Below, in pieces: positions 24,131-37,100 of a stretch of DNA of 64,000 bases. The notes under the pieces were generated by a model. That model was not told the origin of the DNA. It ran no database searches and saw nothing but the letters and a program-made list of their open reading frames with translations. Both the position numbers and the translations under genes were made by a program. How positions within the stretch are numbered: position 1 is the first letter of the stretch; every line of letters begins with the position of its first letter. This stretch comes from Chondrilla cf. caribensis (taxonomy: Eukaryota > Porifera > Demospongiae > Chondrillida > Chondrillidae): positions 1,674,501 through 1,738,500 of the forward strand of contig OZ026566.1 in NCBI GenBank assembly GCA_964020155.1, written 5' to 3'.

Positions 24131-24765
24131 TACAGGTTTCCCATGCATGTAATAAGAGGAGCATTCAAGAGAAGCAGGTTAGGACATACACATATATCAG
24201 TCTGCACATTTACTGTATAATTTGAGTGAGTGTAGTTAATTCTCTACCTTGGGGTGGAATGTTATATTAGTGTATGGTGAAACTTCCATTATTCAACATC
24301 TCTATAATCCAACATTGTAATAACGTGAGGACAAATCCACAACACACAACTGTCTTCATGGACTGAGCTATACAGCTTCCATTATCTGACAAGTTTGTAA
24401 TCTGACATGTTATTTGTTTTCCAAACCGTGCGTCTCACCACATGTACTTGAACACTGTGAGAAAGTGTGATTGGCTAAAGACTAATGACTGTCAGATTAG
24501 GATAATCATGACAATAACAAAGTGGGCAACAATACAGAGATAATATACAGCATAAGATACATGCTACCATTTTGCCTTCACAAATGACACAATGTCATAA
24601 TCTCACATATAGGATTGTACATATGTGTGAATACTGCTTTAATTGGCCTACACACAGTGCAACACCTATGGATTATACTGTGTTTTTAGCTTTGGCAACT
24701 ACATTCCACCATGTAGGTGATAACCTCATGTAAACTAATCGTACACGTGTACCTTATTCATTTCG

Positions 24766-27700
24766 CTACAGATCAGCCTTGTCCTCATGTGGAGGATGGT
24801 GGGTGTCTCTGTCTGAGCTCACTGAGCTGCCTGGCAACTGAAGAACAAAATAACACAGTTTGTCGTTAGTAATTTGCAATGTATCCACATGCTGAAATAG
24901 AAACCCGCACATCAAGGTACACCCTGCACCCCAAAGTGTGGGTTCACTCTGATAAAATCTAAAGAACCAATGCAAGTGTGACTGTAGTCTGCAGACCCAA
25001 CAGCTTTAGGTGTAAAACAGTGTACACATGGTTTAATTCAGTTACTAACAACACAGCACAGTTAAGTATCATAGCAACCATTTTATGTTGCCATGGGATA
25101 TTGGTTGTACTATATTAAAAATCAGATGTAAATAGTAGACAGCTAACACAGGGAAACCTTAGGTGGTCTACGTAGTTACGGGTATAATAGTTTACTTCCC
25201 ATACATCCTGTTAGTGATGCAACTACGACATGTTGTCTTGATATTATTAGTGACGTGCGCAGCAAAAATGTGTCTCAATTGATTTTTGAAAAATCGCCCC
25301 TTTGTTACCATAATTATTGAGAAACAAACGTATTAGAGTCATTCTAGGCTATTTCCGCTTCTGATTCAACAACAGACACCACACCAGAACCTTGTGTATA
25401 TCACAGACCGGAATTAGCCATTTTGTAAAAGGAGCTATTAAGTGTTTCTAAGGATTTTCTGTATACTCCTTGGATTACATTACAATCAAGCAATGTTACT
25501 GGTTTCAATCGGTTAGATAACAGCTGTTATAAACATGAATATAGCCAATATCCCATGATGTCAACTCTGTATTTGAGCATAGATACTCTAGAGTATCTAG
25601 GATTTGAGGAATGACAATGGAGGCTTAACGCATATTAATTTATGGAAATTGAACATAACTAACTAACGGAATGGAATTTGGCACTCATATTTGCGAAAAT
25701 GTGCATTGAAAGCTACGTACTTCATCAAATCGTCGATTTAAAAAGTGTGAATAATATTGCATTTTCCCACAAAATTGACATGGATGGTTGATGACACACT
25801 TTCCATGTGCACATCACAGTTGATTGAATTACAGAGTGTGGTTGTCCTGATTGCAGTAAATTACATACATCAATGCACTCATACCATAGACACTCCATAC
25901 TATGGTACATAGTATGGAGTGTGTATACCCACGTATACAAGGTTGAGGTGTACATGTCACTTATAAGAAGAGTTTGGGGGTGTACACTGATTGTACCACC
26001 AGGACAAGCCACAAGAATACTGCATACGTACACATACATACATGCAGTACAACACATATACATGAACACATACATACATACCTGCATCTTTCTGGACATG
26101 AGTTCCACCGTGTGATCAATTTCTGTGACAAAGGAGGAAATCAATGAGGTTGATCATTAGTGCATTTCACAACAATGATAAAACACATTGTTAACAAATT
26201 ACTACAAATACAACCACACCAAAACACACTTACATATGTATGTATGCATGTATGTGTATTTATAGAGCAGCAAATAATGTAGACGCTTTGGCAGGCATGA
26301 TTGTCACCTGCAATATACCGTTAGAGGGCCTCACCAAGAAGGATGGGTACAGTAGGGATGTACTGGACCCCTCCCCAAAATCTCGCCCTGTTTCTGAGAT
26401 CCATTAACTTCATTCAACAGGTTATTGAATTATTACGACGTTAAAGTACGACGCTATTGAACATTCAACAGGTTATTGAATTATTAAGACGTTAAAGTAT
26501 GACGCTATTGAACATTCGACAGGTTATTGAATCCAACAAGGCACTTACAACTCAACTGACTATGTATTGGCTCTATTGAATTATACCTCATGTGGAAACT
26601 ATACAGACAGCGAATTACCTGCCAATCTCTTTTCAGTTTCTTTCAAGAATTGAAACAATTCAGAGAATTCCTGTACAAGACCATGATATACATGAAATAT
26701 ACACGTAACATTACTATATAACATCCATGTACATACAGTATGTGAGGTACTGTATACATTTGTACATACGTGCACAAAGAATATGCCCTGTATGTGCACT
26801 CAACATAACATTATAGATAAGTTGGGATACACTTATTACACAACACAATCTACAACACATACCAGTTTTCACCACCTTGGTGAGTGTTTGTGCATGAAAT
26901 TTCAAGTGAAGAATGAATTCGGCTCTCCTCTCCTATACACATGCACTATTATATGCACACGAGTGTATAGTTTACAAGTACACACAAATGATGCATACAC
27001 AGTACATATGTACAACCGTAAGCACGAATACAAACCTTTGGTAGAGACTTCCACATAGCCAGCTGGTCATGTCTTTCTTCTTCAGACACAACATCAGTGC
27101 TGGGATCCTCACCGGTCATTAATCCTTCTTTCTCCATGACAGTCTTAAGGGAACTACACAATGGTACGGCATACACATGTACAGTAGGTAGTATGTACAT
27201 TTAACGGATAGTACACATGTACTAAGTTTGCCAGATCTACACACATATGAATTGTACAGATGTACGATGACGTATGACCCAAAGCACAAGGCTTTACTTA
27301 TGTTCATAGGTGCATATTATATATTATATACGTATGTAGGCACTGTACTAATTGTTGGTCTTCAGCCTAAAAAATTGTAATCTGTATACATGATAAAGTG
27401 TAATCTGACAAGAAGTACAGAATGCACATGTGTAGATACATATCAACAACAGTTGTGCAGTATGTATGTACATACAAAGAACATACTGTACGTACATACA
27501 AAGAACACACTGTACGTACATACGTACACAGAACACATCCAATTGCTTACACAAGTCTTCCCAGAGATCCACCTGCCAGATTACTGACATGCTTAGACAG
27601 TCCTTCCATGTGGGCTAGAACTAACCCATCCACCACTACTGACTGCATGTAACGACAAAAATGTGCTAAAAATGACAACACCATCTACTGCACATGTGAC

Positions 27701-30700
27701 AATGAGCTGCTAGCTGTGCACCATAACTGCAACTACCATAGCCGTGTACAGTTGAGTACCTGTGACTGGTTCCACTGCCTCCGAGCGGACCCGGCTCTGG
27801 GTTTACCGGTACTGTTGACATCGGGTTTGTCAGCAAGGTCAGAGGAATTGGTATCCAGTTGTATGGGCAGAGGAGTTAGAGACCCAGGGCGTGTAAGGCC
27901 AGTCTGGAGGTCTTTAGGTGACGATGTAGCAGGTCCCACTGATAACGGGGTAACTACATGAACAAGTAAATTGGTACAGATGTGATTCGAAACAGCTAGT
28001 GGGCTATTATGGGGTTGTAGGTCACATACAATTCTTTGGTGTCTGTGTTTCTTGGTAAGAAGCACCTTCCCCCCTGTGAAGCCTGGTCACAGTGTTTGGA
28101 GTTTGGATGTTTTCCCTATTGAGTAATAAATTACAATGGAAGATAAAAGATGACATAATCTATAAAATCAACTTCATTCTTCTCAGAATGGCCATATTTG
28201 TCTAGACAAACCCATTATTAACTGACATCAGGAAAACCACTAAAGGAAATCGTTCTCACCTTAAGTGAAGGTCAACCAATGCAGTATCTTGAAGACTACC
28301 TTCTTTCAAGTCATTGCCAAAATTGGCAGCTACAATCACAGAGTCCACGCTGGCTGGCACTGACCCTCTCCTGTCCGTAGTGGTGACAGATGTACCAGGA
28401 ACGTCCACTTCCTCTGAATGCACAGACACTGTAACTTGATTCACAGCCTCTTCTCCAACCACCTTTCTCATCTCCAAACCTAGAACCTTTGTACTTTCCA
28501 AGGAGTCATCAAAGTATGGCTGAGGGTGTGAGTCATGATCGGTGGTGGGGCGTTTAGTGCTGCTATCCACGGTTGGGTTGGAGGTCTTCTGTAGTGTGGA
28601 CGCTGGCTTTGGAGGCTCATCCACCAATGCTGTTTGTTCAGAAGGTTTGGACTTGGATTCTTGACGTTTGTGGGCAACAGACAGCTTGGGTGTAGTTTGT
28701 TTCTTCTGTGTTTGTGACACAGGTCTACTACGCCCACCTACCTTGTCAGATACCGTACCTCTCTTACCCTTTGGACTTGGCTTTTGGTTTTTGACAGCTT
28801 TGTGAGTGTTTTTCACCACGGGACTGTCTTTTTCTTTGCTAATTACAGGAATTTCAGGTGTGGAGGCACCATCCTTTTTAGTGAATGTACGTCTTTGTGC
28901 TGTGTTCCTCAGAAACGGGCTGCTACTACGTTCTCCAACGGCTACTGGTTTACCTGTTGTCTTTGTCTTGCCGGTGGATGAGGACTTGGACTTTACAGTG
29001 GCCTGAGACAGAGAGGAGGATTTGCCTGGGGTAACTGTTCTTGGGGTCTTTGTCACAGTTTTATTCGATGCAGGACTGTAGCTCTTTCGCGGCCTGTTAC
29101 TCTCTGCTTTTGCTTCCGAACGTTTGGTTGAGGTTGTAAGATTTGGCATGGATCGTCTTGACTTTGGTTTAGGGTCATCATCGAATTGAATGGTCCATGT
29201 GGTTCCCAGCGGTGGAGGCACTTCACTCTCTTCAACACTACAGCTTGATTGTCCTTCCTCTTGCTTCTCCGTTGATAAAAGAATTACAGTCGTGTTTGAC
29301 TCGGAAGGCACGAGGTCATCCACAGGCAACTGCTCCACAGGTGGTCCATCTGGCCGAGGTGGGTCATTTGGTAGAGGTGGTTCATCAAACGCAGGCAATT
29401 CTGGCTTCTCGGGGTCAATGTTGGTAGGCAGCTGATGCTCTTGCTGAGGAACTGAGCTCACAGTGGCTTTTGGAATGTCCTGCTTCAAAGCATGACTTAA
29501 TTCGACGTTGGAGTCACTCTCTTCATCTTCTGCTGCAAACCCCTCATCGGTAGACCTAACATCATTTTGAGCATTGAGTGGTTTTCGGAAGCCTTTCTTG
29601 GCTTGATGCTTGTGGGGTTTCCTTGACTGGAGAAAGTCATCGGAATTAGTACTGGAGCTTCGTGATCTACTTTCTCTCCCATCCTCAGTCTTGTCCACCC
29701 ACCATTCTGGATTACCATATAATTTGGAGCCATGGGACAGAGTGCGACTTTCTGAAACATTTACTGATAAAAACAACAAAATTATACAAAACATGAAATC
29801 ATTCTGCACAATGTACAGCATGATCCAGAAGAATACGTATGTACACAGGCATACTACACAAAATACAGGCATACACAGGGTTTGGTTGATCTTTCCACTA
29901 TATTGTGATGAGAACGGTGTGATTAGACATTTTTATACGGTGTTATCTTTGTAATAATGAACCATGTACCCGGGGGGGGGGGAATACATGTACACACACA
30001 GGTGACCGAGCGTCAATATTTGAGTGGGTGATCCTCCCCAACCATACAATATGAATACATACATATGTTCATGTACATTTGAATCTGATAATAAACACTG
30101 TATGCATGAACGGTTCTTTCCTAGAATAACCATAGAATGTGACCACAATGAACCCTGCTGGAGTGTAGAGTCCATACAGTCCAGCTTTAACTCAATTACA
30201 GACTTGATTTCATTTACTCACTTTGTCTCCGTCCGTCTTCCCTCTTCAAACTTCCCGTTCTAACAGGAGCAGACTTTGTGGTCTTTGTGTCTAATTGCCT
30301 GGACACAGATGTGAAAGTACTGCTAACATCACTGTCCAGAGTGGGCATTTTGTGATGTCCCGTTGTTACCAAGTTGACATCACCGTCACTCTCCAAGTCC
30401 AAAAGAGCCATTGTCAGTTCACCCACAACTGATGCATTCGTGACATCCTTCTTCAAACCACTTTGCTGGACGTGCTGAAAAAATGGCTGTGTATTGGCAG
30501 TGTGGGTGACTGTTGATGTGGGATGATGTGCGGGTTGAGGAACGTGCATATCAGGGAGTAGGGGAGTTTGAACTGGCAGCTGGGGCGATACAGTCAGGGG
30601 CTGCATACTAGTAGCAGAAGGCAGCACTTGAGGATTCATTGGAATTCCCATGCCGGCAGCAGTTACAGGAACGTAGTAGGTCATCGGCTGCAGTAAAACA

Positions 30701-33700
30701 AGAACATACATACATCAAAGCCCACTTTAACATTTGGACAAGTTTCGCAAAGAATACGTAAATGACACTCCAGGTGTGAGCAGATGGGAATACTAACAAA
30801 GCATGTAAGTGGATATTTAAATTTGTTCCAATTACACATTAGTAATTGATCACAGGGCTATCAAACTTTGTGCATTACACAACATAATTAATATGGCTAG
30901 TGAGAACATGGGCATGAATTGTAAAGAGTAAAGACTTTCATGCATACTGTACAGGAGAAGATGAAACAGGATTGATTGCCCTCTGTAGTGATGTAGGCAT
31001 GCATAACATGTAGGCTGCACAAGAGCATGACATCACCCGCATACTTAGGGTCAATCACAGGTCTACTAACCAAACAATTGAATTAATTCATTACATCATC
31101 CAAGGTGAGCATGTTTCAGCAAATACGTAGTTGCAGACTATTTTCTATGACACTAACCACATAAGAGACTGCATGTGTTGATGGCAGCATTGCTGTCTGC
31201 TGAGGTGATGCCTGCACGTGTGGTAATGTGATATATTGTACTGGCCCTGGTGTTTCCTGAGTTGTGAGTGGAGCTATGATTGGTGACTCTGTTGGCTTCT
31301 GTTGGAGCATGGGCCCTTTAGTGACGTCATCTGTATTCATAGACGCAGTGCTAGCTGTTTGAGACCTTGGGATTCTCTGCTGACCAGAATATTTAGGAAC
31401 TTCCTCAATTCTCAGAACATTATTGTCTAGAGAAATGGCATGCAAGGGGAACAGTAACACTGAAACATACAGGGTACGTATAGAGTACGTTCATCAAATA
31501 CGTACGTTCATGAAATGTGTATGTTGCTGAACTAATCACATGCACAAATACCAACCAAGCTACGTATTAAGTACAGTACAAAACACATGAATCATAATAT
31601 TATGATTATTTATGTATGTACACACACAGCACATGTACAGCTTACGAGCAGGTACATACATGTACTGTACATGTACAATACCAGACATTACAAAATTATA
31701 GTGTAGAACACATTCCATATTCTACATTAACTGTCCCAGGATTTCACACAAATTCTATCATACATGTGCTGCAAATACAACTACGGAAGGCATCCAATTG
31801 AACAAAGTGGATAACACTAGTTATTGCTAGGGGGTTACACAAAAACCTGAAATCACTGGATATTTCCTCCCAAAAGAGCCTTCCATTGCTCCCACTAAAC
31901 GTTACACACTAGAATAAACAGTAAACATTGAACACCAAATGGTAAACACTGAACATTACCCCCCGCTCAAGTTACTCTTTACCACCCAGGAGCAGATTCT
32001 CACCATATCCAATTTTGATGATATCCCTTACAGCAATGTAGGTGTTTTCGTTTGCAGAAATTCGGAGTTCGTTAAGATGAGTCTAGGGATAGGAATGAGA
32101 TTGGAATGCTGTCAAGCCGATATTGCAATAGTAACAATGAAAATTTATTGAATTCAGTCCATTTCCATAGAGATATACCCATGAATAAGCTCAAAACTGG
32201 CAGTTATTGGATGAAACAAACATGATAATCGCTACAACAGTGATAATTCTTGAGAAAATCACTAGCCAAAAGATTCTTGACAACAAATGTTTTGCCTGTT
32301 AACTACTGCCTTCCTCAGTGGTTCTGAATATACTGTAAATAATCACCACTCCATTACACATAACGACCTCAGCAGATAGACAGTGATGGTACTTGCCCCT
32401 TCTTTGTCTGAATTTTTGCTATTTCACTACCTCTGTTCAACCATTCTCTTATCTACAGTCACATACCCATGACAACTATTATCATTACCTACACTTCAGG
32501 CACGTACATGTATGTATAGGTGCAGTACACCAATACCAGCTTACACACAGTATTATAACCACAGTAGCTAGCACATCCAGCCAACACAACTACTTAGCAT
32601 TTTAACTGTGGCGAGTTACACCGCTTTTCTCAGAATCACACAGTGCCATTTCATACACATGATATATTATGTGTACATCCGCTAAATTCATATTTTTGGA
32701 CAGCATATAAAGGAATGATGATAGTGTAATTAATTGGATTATTAGAAAAGTGTATCTATATACATACGATGCTACCATTCACCATTCAGTCATTTGGAAT
32801 TAGACACACATACACAACGTCTACTGTTACCTATTTCATCTCTATTATACAGACTGAAACCATGTGTAGTTCACAACATACACATGTCTACATACAGTAC
32901 ATATGCTAGTCAGCACATGCAAAGATACGTAATTTAAATGGTCAAAGTGTAGAAACTATGCAAAGCAGGAGAAGAAATCCCGAAAATATTACCATATTAG
33001 CAACATGAAAGAAATCCAAGAAAGGCAATTTGAAAACAGACAACTGTTCAACAGCTCTGTAAACAGGTACATTGAAATTCCATTCGGAATACACTGCCAG
33101 CGAGAAAGTGAAGATACAGACAATTTACATGGTTTCAACCTACGTAGGTGATACATGCATGGGAAATGAGTGGGCTTTGGTGGGACCATGGCCTGATCAC
33201 GTGTTGAATCAGCAGAGCAATTCAGAGAATTCTTATTAATGCATTGAAATTCATTACGGGAACATGTGTCATGTGACTGTGCTCTGTGGAGTATCCAACC
33301 CTAACTATACGAACAATACATAATGTACTAACCTAGGTAGGTACCTAATGTTAGTATATACTAACCCAGATACTTACTGAGCAAGTTGTACTGTAGATAC
33401 ACCATGACACCACCAATGTGATCACTATTAATATTTCATGATAATAATTAGCGATTAGGACCATGTTAAAAAATCCTTTCAAGAAATGGCAAGATCTGTG
33501 AAATTGATCGATTTTGTACATGAACATCAATGAGCCCTGACATGAGAGTATGATATGATCTATAGTATAGTAATAACATAACACAGCACTATAATAGGAA
33601 CACCATACTATATTGTACATATGCCTATGGTACTGTATGGCTGTCGTGAAACCAAATTTGAATGTTCATGTACATAAGTAAACATGCATTTGACTCACTC

Positions 33701-33956
33701 CATTCTTACTGCCCAGATCTTTGACAAAAGGCATCTTTTTGTCATTATCGTATCCGAGGACGGCATGTCTATGATCGACACTGCGAGACTGAATGAAAAA
33801 AAAAAATTCGATCGAAGGAAATATTCGAATGTTGACGACCCATTGAAGGATTACCTGAATTTTCAAATCACTATCTTCACTTCTTCCAATGGTAACTGTA
33901 ACCTTATCAGGAAAATTGTACAATTCTCCTCTAATTCTAATGCTCCAGGACATCAT
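24766..33956 (-). CDS. CEP170: CEP170-like centrosomal protein (FHA domain)
   Basis: Fourteen exons modelled: 33956-33855, 33788-33699, 32082-32004, 31426-31158, 30687-30222, 29763-28260, 28115-28066, 27953-27760, 27642-27551, 27153-27036, 26932-26876, 26670-26619, 26122-26082, 24837-24766; phases join to about 1061 codons. Exons 1-4 encode an FHA domain: GR at residues 24-25, SRSVDHRH at 35-42, NGT at 63-65, then NTYIAVRDIIKIGYDNN, which matches CEP170 (NGTFVNDVRIPEQTYI). The KLYGNPEWW motif opening exon 6 corresponds to the LYGQPxWW motif of vertebrate CEP170. The middle is a Ser/Pro/Lys-rich disordered tract; the C-terminal exons are helical (LKFHAQTLTK, EFSELFQFLKETEKRLA). Known role: binds microtubules and localises to centrosome subdistal appendages and spindle. 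The small 3' exons and the start of exon 6 are the least certain. Confidence 0.85.
26411..26535. repeat. 51-bp tandem repeat, about 2.4 copies
   Basis: The unit begins CATTCAACAGGTTATTGAAT and repeats at 26411, 26462 and (partly) 26513, with only a few substitutions between copies. It lies in a late intron of the CEP170-like gene. Confidence 0.85.
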
Positions 33957-34103
33957 AACCGAGTACCATCGATGACAAATGTAATTCAATCATACGTGTA
34001 CCAATGGCGCGTAATTGGCGCCACCGGTTCGAAATATCCCGGTAACGCCTCCTCTAGATTAACAGGAACCCCTCTTTTGTGTTTGAGCGCGGGATAAGCC
34101 AAA
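33957..34103. promoter_or_regulatory. bidirectional promoter CEP170/HAUS5 with E2F-like sites
   Basis: 147 bp between the two start codons. AATGGCGCG (34003-34011) and ATTGGCGCC (34014-34022) resemble E2F/DP sites (TTTSSCGC type), and GAGCGCGGG lies close to the HAUS5 start. The stretch is much richer in CG than its surroundings. No TATA box is seen. Confidence 0.55.
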
Positions 34104-37100
34104 ATGAGCACGAAGCAACATAAGAAGAAGAAAGGGGCTAGAGCAACGAGCACAGCGTTCAATGATCTTCTACGAACACATTGCCCGAAAAATTTGATTC
34201 CCTGCGAAGAATCGATACAACTGTAAGTGTTACACGAAATTGATGTGCTGATTTTGACTTGCTTTCCAGATTCGACCAGTCCAGCCGAGACAAGATGAAA
34301 TGGTGTAATTTGGGGTAGATATTTTGACATTGTTGACATGGACCCTCAACTTAGGATCTATCAATAGCTCAGTGTTAGGAGTATTCAATGCTGTTAGTTC
34401 AAGCATAGATACTCGAATACCCTGGGATCCCACTCTGCCCTAACAATAGGTCATTGATACGATTGCTCAAGGCTTTAAGTAATAGTTCCAGGTTATCTCT
34501 ATTCCACTATCAGGTATACCTTTAGTCGGCCGGAATGCATCTTCCTGGCTGATGCTTTCGACCTCATATCAAGTTTGGGGATTTTTGTGCAACACTTTCC
34601 AATATTGTCTTGTAGTGACTAGTTTGTACTTGTGATGTGTGAGTGGTGTAAGACTCATTTGTGTGTAACTATGTGCATGAAATTGCATTCTTGTACATCT
34701 CCACTGTTGTATTAGATTAATCAATGGTGGCAATGAAACAGCGTGGATTAATCTGTTTGAAATAACATTTGGAACAGAGAGGTATGTACTTTGCAACTCA
34801 TTACTCCATTATGGCATTTATTTCAATGACAAATTGTATCACTGGATTTACGCCGAACCAGCTGATAGAGACTTCGGTCTATTTTCAGCTGGTTCGGCGT
34901 AAATCCAGTGATACAATTTGTCAACCTTAGGCCTTGCATAGGCTTATTGTGCAATAAACCTTCCCTACCATTTATTTCAATGTCATGGTGAGATAGAGTG
35001 TAATATGTAATCGTTGTATCCAAAATTTCTTCAAATCTCAAGAATGCCAATAGACTGATGGGCAGAACAGATGGTTACCTACAATTGTACATGTTATGTA
35101 CTTGAACAAAATTATGTATCAAACAATATACATACATGTAGTATTCCATATCTTATTGAAGTAATGGGAGTGCTGATACCCTACCTACATACATAGGTAG
35201 AGAAATAATACACGTCAATATGTGTTCTGAAATCATCAATTTTGTAATACATCATTAGTGGGGGCAATTGATCACAGGATGCTTTCTTTGATCCATTATA
35301 CAATTCCAATTCTCAAGTGTCACCAATCTAATATTAAATATTTAGATATACCTTTATAATATAGATTGATTGTCGTATATCCGTGTGGTATGAGTTGCAC
35401 AATTCCACTGAATTGCTAAGTGACTCAAAACAGGTGCATTTCTAATTTACTCTTCACACAATTGTGAGGTAATTGACCGTGGTAAAGCCATTCAAGCCAT
35501 GGGTTCACTGTCTCCTGTGCAATCTACAGTGTTAAGTTGTTATACGTGATAAGTGTCATTTGACTCAAGCCTTACTTCCCACCTTTGATCTTATGTGGCA
35601 ACACCAAGTATAAAGATCAAAGGTGAGACTTGAGTTGAGGGACACTCACAGCCTTTGTCACTGTTTATGAAGGTGCATTAGTTTAGAGTACATAGATGTT
35701 GATTTTAATTTTGTGGATCACTTATGATTAAGTCTCTGAGTGAATCAAGGGATACTAGCTGTATTTCTATTATTGTTTGTGTTTGAAGTTTAGCAATGAC
35801 CCATTCATATAGATTCCTTGAGTACACACCAACCACAAGAATATCCAAATAGTACTTTTATATATACCATGAATGTTTCATACGTATGTACATGTATGTG
35901 TGTGTACTAGATGTAACTATTGCTATCTATACTATGGGAGGAGGCTATTGCCAATGGAGTACAGTACACATATTTATTTTAAATGGTGTTGTTGGACACC
36001 AATTGTTAGTTATCTTTACATTGTATGTATAGGTTATAACCGACTTTTAAACTGACCCTTGTAAGCACCTCCACACGTGAATATTGTACATGGAGGAGGC
36101 GGTTATAACCTGCATCTAAATAAATGCTAAGAGCTCTGAAGATTCCAAATGACTGAGACCTATTTGAATACTTCAGCAATGGATACTTTTTGGAGGTCCA
36201 CCTGTAGTTTCTGTGTTAGAAAATGACACTTGTCTGTATTTTCCCACTATACTGAAAGATAGGGCGGTATAGATCTATATAAAATATACAGACGCAATAA
36301 ATCCTTTGATGTGGTCATACATTAGTTTAGAACCTAACATACACCTACCTATGTATGTTGTTGTGACAACATACTGTAAAACTAATTTGTACAAAAATAA
36401 ACGGTACTCCCAGCAGTTATTGTACACGACTATTACATTCAAGTGATTTGTAGTGTGGTTGATAGTAGAACAAATAGCATTGAAAATTAACATTATTAGT
36501 ATGCTGATTGTGAATTTCATCTTGTGATACATTGAGCTTCTCATATTTCCTTGGATTAACTCATGTACAGTAACCAAGGCTATCTTGAGTAAACTGCCAG
36601 ACAAAATTCTGAAAATTAGTCCTTGTGGCAGTTTCAAAGTTAGGGTACACCTTTGTGGTCAAGCTTCAAAGCAATTAATTAAGAGCATGTACCCCTTCAC
36701 CTGTCAGACACCTTTGTAACAAAGAACAGCTAGAGCACTTCCTACCGCTCCAACTTCCCATGCTTGGTTAAAGGAAACAGATATTGTAGGAAAAGGGTCC
36801 GACTATGAAATAATAATTTATCTGAGGCCTTGTTTACATGTATATGTTTTTTTTTCCACTGTGGAAGCGTACTAATACATGTGTGTTTTATGCTTATGTT
36901 TACATATAGCCACCTAAATGAATATCCAAAACGGACTAATTTGAAAATGCCTACCAAAGCGGGTACCTACCAAAATGCCATTTTCATATAGGTGTGTAAA
37001 CAGGTAGATACGTACACTTTCGCACTCTTGCAGCCAGTTTCTCATTCTTCATCGACGGTCCATTGGAACTCTCTCTTGGTGTTTGATTCCACCATAGTCC

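Larger units (their letters stand above)
22114..24765. other. repeat-rich intergenic spacer
   Basis: 2.65 kb between the convergent SRCR-FN3 and CEP170-like genes. It contains a TG microsatellite and two adjacent MITEs (listed separately), plus AT-rich sequence with no supported gene. ORFs inside the TG run are low-complexity artefacts. Confidence 0.6.

Noticed and set aside
29190..29435. Gly/Ser-rich plus-strand ORF
   Set aside because: Antisense shadow of the low-complexity Pro/Ser-rich exon 6 of the CEP170-like gene.
31325..31333. TGACGTCA CRE site
   Set aside because: Lies inside a CEP170-like coding exon, so it is probably chance.
36275..36637. 120-codon minus-strand ORF in HAUS5 intron 2
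   Set aside because: Composition is that of AT-rich intron, no family similarity, and no splice context.
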